NCBI GenBank assembly: GCA_902629575.1
Contig: CACORJ010000001.1
Location: forward strand, 62,001 to 126,000
Length of the DNA: 64,000 bases
DNA from: an uncultured Pelagibacteraceae bacterium
GTDB taxonomy: Bacteria > Pseudomonadota > Alphaproteobacteria > Pelagibacterales > Pelagibacteraceae
Direction of reading: 5' to 3'
The notes under the pieces: generated by a model
Seen by the model: the letters and a program-made list of their open reading frames with translations, nothing else
Databases searched by the model: none
What the model was told of the DNA's origin: nothing
Shown: piece by piece, positions 61,810 to 64,000 of the stretch
Layout of the letters: each line of letters opens with the position of its first letter
Position numbering within the stretch: the first letter of the stretch is position 1
Made by a program: the position numbers and the translations under genes

Positions 61810-64000
61810 TGGAAAATTATAAAAAAAACTTAGAGCTGCTTACAAAAAATCATGTTTACTCTAAAGAAATGGAACATGATGCTTGTGGAGTGGGCTTAAT
61901 TGCATCTACGGAAGGAAAAAAATCTAGAGCTATAGTTGAGTATGGAATTGAGGCTTTAAAAGCTGTTTGGCATAGAGGCGCAGTTGATGCAGATGGAAAA
62001 ACAGGTGATGGAGCTGGAATTCATGTTGAAATTCCAAAAGATTTTTTTATAGAAAAAATACAAGTTACTGGACACGATTACGATAACTCTGAAATCTGTG
62101 TAGGAATGATTTTTTTGCCTAGAAACGACTATTCTGCGCAAGAGAGTTGCAAAACAATAGTTGAGAGTGAACTAACCAAGAATAATTTTAGTATATATGG
62201 TTGGCGCCAAGTGCCAGTTAATCCAAAAGTCTTAGGAGAAAAAGCTCTTCAAACCATGCCAGAAATCATACAAGTTCTTTTTAAATCTAATGATCCAAAT
62301 TTATTAGATAAAAATTTAGAAAGAAAAATTTATGAAACAAGAAAGAGAATTGAAAATAAAGCATTTGATGCTTCATTGAGTAATTTTTACATTTGTTCAA
62401 TTAGTTCAAAATCTATAATTTATAAAGGGCTATATTTAGCAGAAGCAATATCAGACTTTTATCTAGATCTTAAAGATATAAGATTCATTTCAAGATATGC
62501 AATTTTTCATCAAAGATTTTCAACAAACACTGCACCAAGCTGGAGTCTAGCTCAGCCATTTAGAGCTATAGCACACAACGGTGAAATAAATACTTACAAA
62601 GGAAATAAAAACTGGATGAAAGTTCATGAACAGGAGATGAGCAGTCCACTTTTTGATAATATTGAAAATTTAAAACCAGTGATTCAAAAAGGAGTTTCTG
62701 ACTCTGCAGCTTTAGATAATGTGTTTGAATTATTGAATAAATCAGGCCAATCGGCGCCATTAGCTAAATTGATGTTAGTACCTGACGCGTGGTCAAAAAA
62801 AAATAAAACATTATCAAGAAGTCATCAACAATTATTTAATTTTTTGAATAGCACAATGGAACCATGGGATGGACCTGCTGCTATTGCAGCTACAGATAAT
62901 GAGTGGGTTATAGCCGCAAATGATAGAAACGGTCTAAGACCTTTAAGATACGCTATAACAAAAGATAAAATGCTTTTCGCAGGCTCTGAAACAGGAATGA
63001 TAGAATTAAATGAGAAAAAAATTTTAACCAAAGGTAGATTAGGTCCTGGAGAAATAATTGGGGTTAGAATTGAAAAGGGTAAAGTTTTTTCAAATACTCA
63101 AATTAAAGATTATTTAGCAAAAGAATTTAAACATTTTAATTCTCAAATAATCGATTTAGATGATAAATTAACAATCTCTAATGAAAAACACAATTTTGAT
63201 GGCGAAAGTTTAAGAAGAAGACAATATACATTTGGAATAAGTTTGGAAGATCTTGAGCTTATTTTACATCCAATGGCAGAGGATGCAAAAGAAGCAACTG
63301 GCTCAATGGGTGACGATACTCCTTTAGCAGTACTATCTGATAAGTATAGACCGCTTTATCATTTTTTTAGACAAAATTTTAGTCAAGTAACAAATCCACC
63401 AATTGACTCCTTGCGGGAAAATAAAGTGATGAGTTTAAAAACCAGATTTGGAAACTTAGGTAACATTCTTGATTTTGACACTTTAACAAAAGAGAATATT
63501 TATGTTTTAAACAGCCCTATTCTATCAAATTCACAATTTAATAAGTTCACTAATTTTTTTGGAAAAAATTCAGTGACTATTGATTGCTCTTTTTCAAAAG
63601 ATGACAATTTGACGGACTCTATTAGCAGGATTCAAAAACAATCTGAAATTGCTGTAAGACAAGGTGTTACCCAATTAATTTTAAGTGATAAAAATCTCTC
63701 TTCAGAAAGGTTGCCAATGCCAATGATATTATGTGTTGGAGCCATAAACACATTCTTAATACAAAAAAGATTAAGAGGATATGTTTCTATCAATGTTCAA
63801 TCCGGCGAAGCCATAGATACACATTCTTTTGCAACATTAATTGGAGTTGGAGCAACAACAGTAAATCCATATCTAGCTTTTGATAGTTTATATCAGAGAT
63901 ATGAAAAAAAACTTTTTGGCCAATTTAGTTTTGATGAGTGTGTACAAAGATACATAAATTCAGTTAATGCAGGTTTATTAAAGATAATGTCGAAAATGGG
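61809..64000 (+). CDS. gltB: Glutamate synthase large subunit (start only, runs past window end)
   Basis: The first 730 codons of GltB, cut by the window edge; the reading frame is open to 64000. The glutaminase (class II amidotransferase) domain has its nucleophile at Cys26 in DACGVGLIAS, which becomes the N-terminal residue after propeptide removal. Further signs are FHQRFSTNTAPSWSLAQPFRAIAHNGEINTYKGN, the EPWDGPAAIA region and NDRNGLRPLRY. From about residue 490 the central domain begins (MGDDTPLAVLSDKYRPLY). The C-terminal FMN and Fe-S domains would lie outside the window. Full length is expected to be about 1500 aa. Confidence 0.97.
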   Translation, partial: MENYKKNLELLTKNHVYSKEMEHDACGVGLIASTEGKKSRAIVEYGIEALKAVWHRGAVDADGKTGDGAGIHVEIPKDFFIEKIQVTGHDYDNSEICVGMIFLPRNDYSAQESCKTIVESELTKNNFSIYGWRQVPVNPKVLGEKALQTMPEIIQVLFKSNDPNLLDKNLERKIYETRKRIENKAFDASLSNFYICSISSKSIIYKGLYLAEAISDFYLDLKDIRFISRYAIFHQRFSTNTAPSWSLAQPFRAIAHNGEINTYKGNKNWMKVHEQEMSSPLFDNIENLKPVIQKGVSDSAALDNVFELLNKSGQSAPLAKLMLVPDAWSKKNKTLSRSHQQLFNFLNSTMEPWDGPAAIAATDNEWVIAANDRNGLRPLRYAITKDKMLFAGSETGMIELNEKKILTKGRLGPGEIIGVRIEKGKVFSNTQIKDYLAKEFKHFNSQIIDLDDKLTISNEKHNFDGESLRRRQYTFGISLEDLELILHPMAEDAKEATGSMGDDTPLAVLSDKYRPLYHFFRQNFSQVTNPPIDSLRENKVMSLKTRFGNLGNILDFDTLTKENIYVLNSPILSNSQFNKFTNFFGKNSVTIDCSFSKDDNLTDSISRIQKQSEIAVRQGVTQLILSDKNLSSERLPMPMILCVGAINTFLIQKRLRGYVSINVQSGEAIDTHSFATLIGVGATTVNPYLAFDSLYQRYEKKLFGQFSFDECVQRYINSVNAGLLKIMSKM

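Noticed and set aside
1-64000. CRISPR arrays, insertion sequences, prophage or integrase genes
   Set aside because: No spaced direct repeats, transposase or integrase motifs, or flanking inverted repeats were seen; both tRNA genes have intact ends with no attachment-site-like copy nearby.

Overview
The window is a very AT-rich, densely packed, mobile-element-free piece of a bacterial chromosome. Gene content and order point to an alphaproteobacterium of the SAR11 / Pelagibacterales type. The pointers are fabI-fabB-fabA next to an Irr-like Fur regulator, mutM / ubiE-ubiB-coaBC-dut, argH-lptM-lysA facing a TlpA protein, helicase / fdxA / carD, Coq7, extreme A+T bias, 1-4 bp ATGA/TAATG gene overlaps and no spacer longer than 272 bp. 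Species assignment is inference; the families are read directly from the protein sequences.

Layout. 1-8.6 kb: end of rsmI, a BON-domain lipoprotein, malic enzyme, murJ, trpS, an Nfu Fe-S protein, a Bax-type glucosaminidase and a polysaccharide deacetylase. 8.5-14.8 kb: a translation/RNA/envelope run of short tsaB, fur, miaB, phoH, ybeY, lnt and metK. 14.8-21.4 kb: a nusA-infB-rbfA-rpsO-pnp block behind a short leader with an intrinsic-terminator hairpin; rimP, ylxR and truB, often found in this block, are not here. 21.5-27.5 kb: a TylF-like methyltransferase, unsaturated fatty acid genes fabI-fabB-fabA, an Irr-like regulator and katG with an Irr-box-like dyad in its promoter. 27.5-33.9 kb: an SH3 protein, MoeB/ThiF, dut, coaBC, ubiB, ubiE, then mutM and rpsT. 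33.9-36.7 kb: an AT-rich spacer, dnaA and dnaN. 36.7-43.7 kb: plsC, lysA, a 43-codon lptM-like lipoprotein, argH, tlpA, a HIG1 protein, an esterase, an HNH protein, coq7, dsbB and a DedA-like protein. 43.8-54.2 kb: tRNA-Leu(CAA), acyl-CoA synthetase, a 26-codon hyperbasic mini-gene with its own promoter, palindrome and terminator, carD with a lysine-rich extension, fdxA, a TerB-like protein, a Suv3-like helicase, acetoacetyl-CoA synthetase, a thioesterase, a 32-codon membrane micro-ORF, tRNA-Arg(ACG) and thiolase. 54.2-64 kb: pyruvate dehydrogenase E1 carrying its own N-terminal lipoyl domain, E2, an EamA transporter, uppP, gltD and the first 730 codons of gltB.

Most of the window is ordinary core metabolism. 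Points worth a second look are the lipoyl-AceE fusion beside a lipoyl-bearing AceF; the 26-aa polybasic peptide gene next to a CarD with a ~100-residue lysine-rich N-terminus; the attenuator-like leader of nusA; the Irr-box-like site over the katG promoter; a half-length TsaB overlapping a divergent signal-peptide gene; and several unlisted micro-ORFs in gene gaps.
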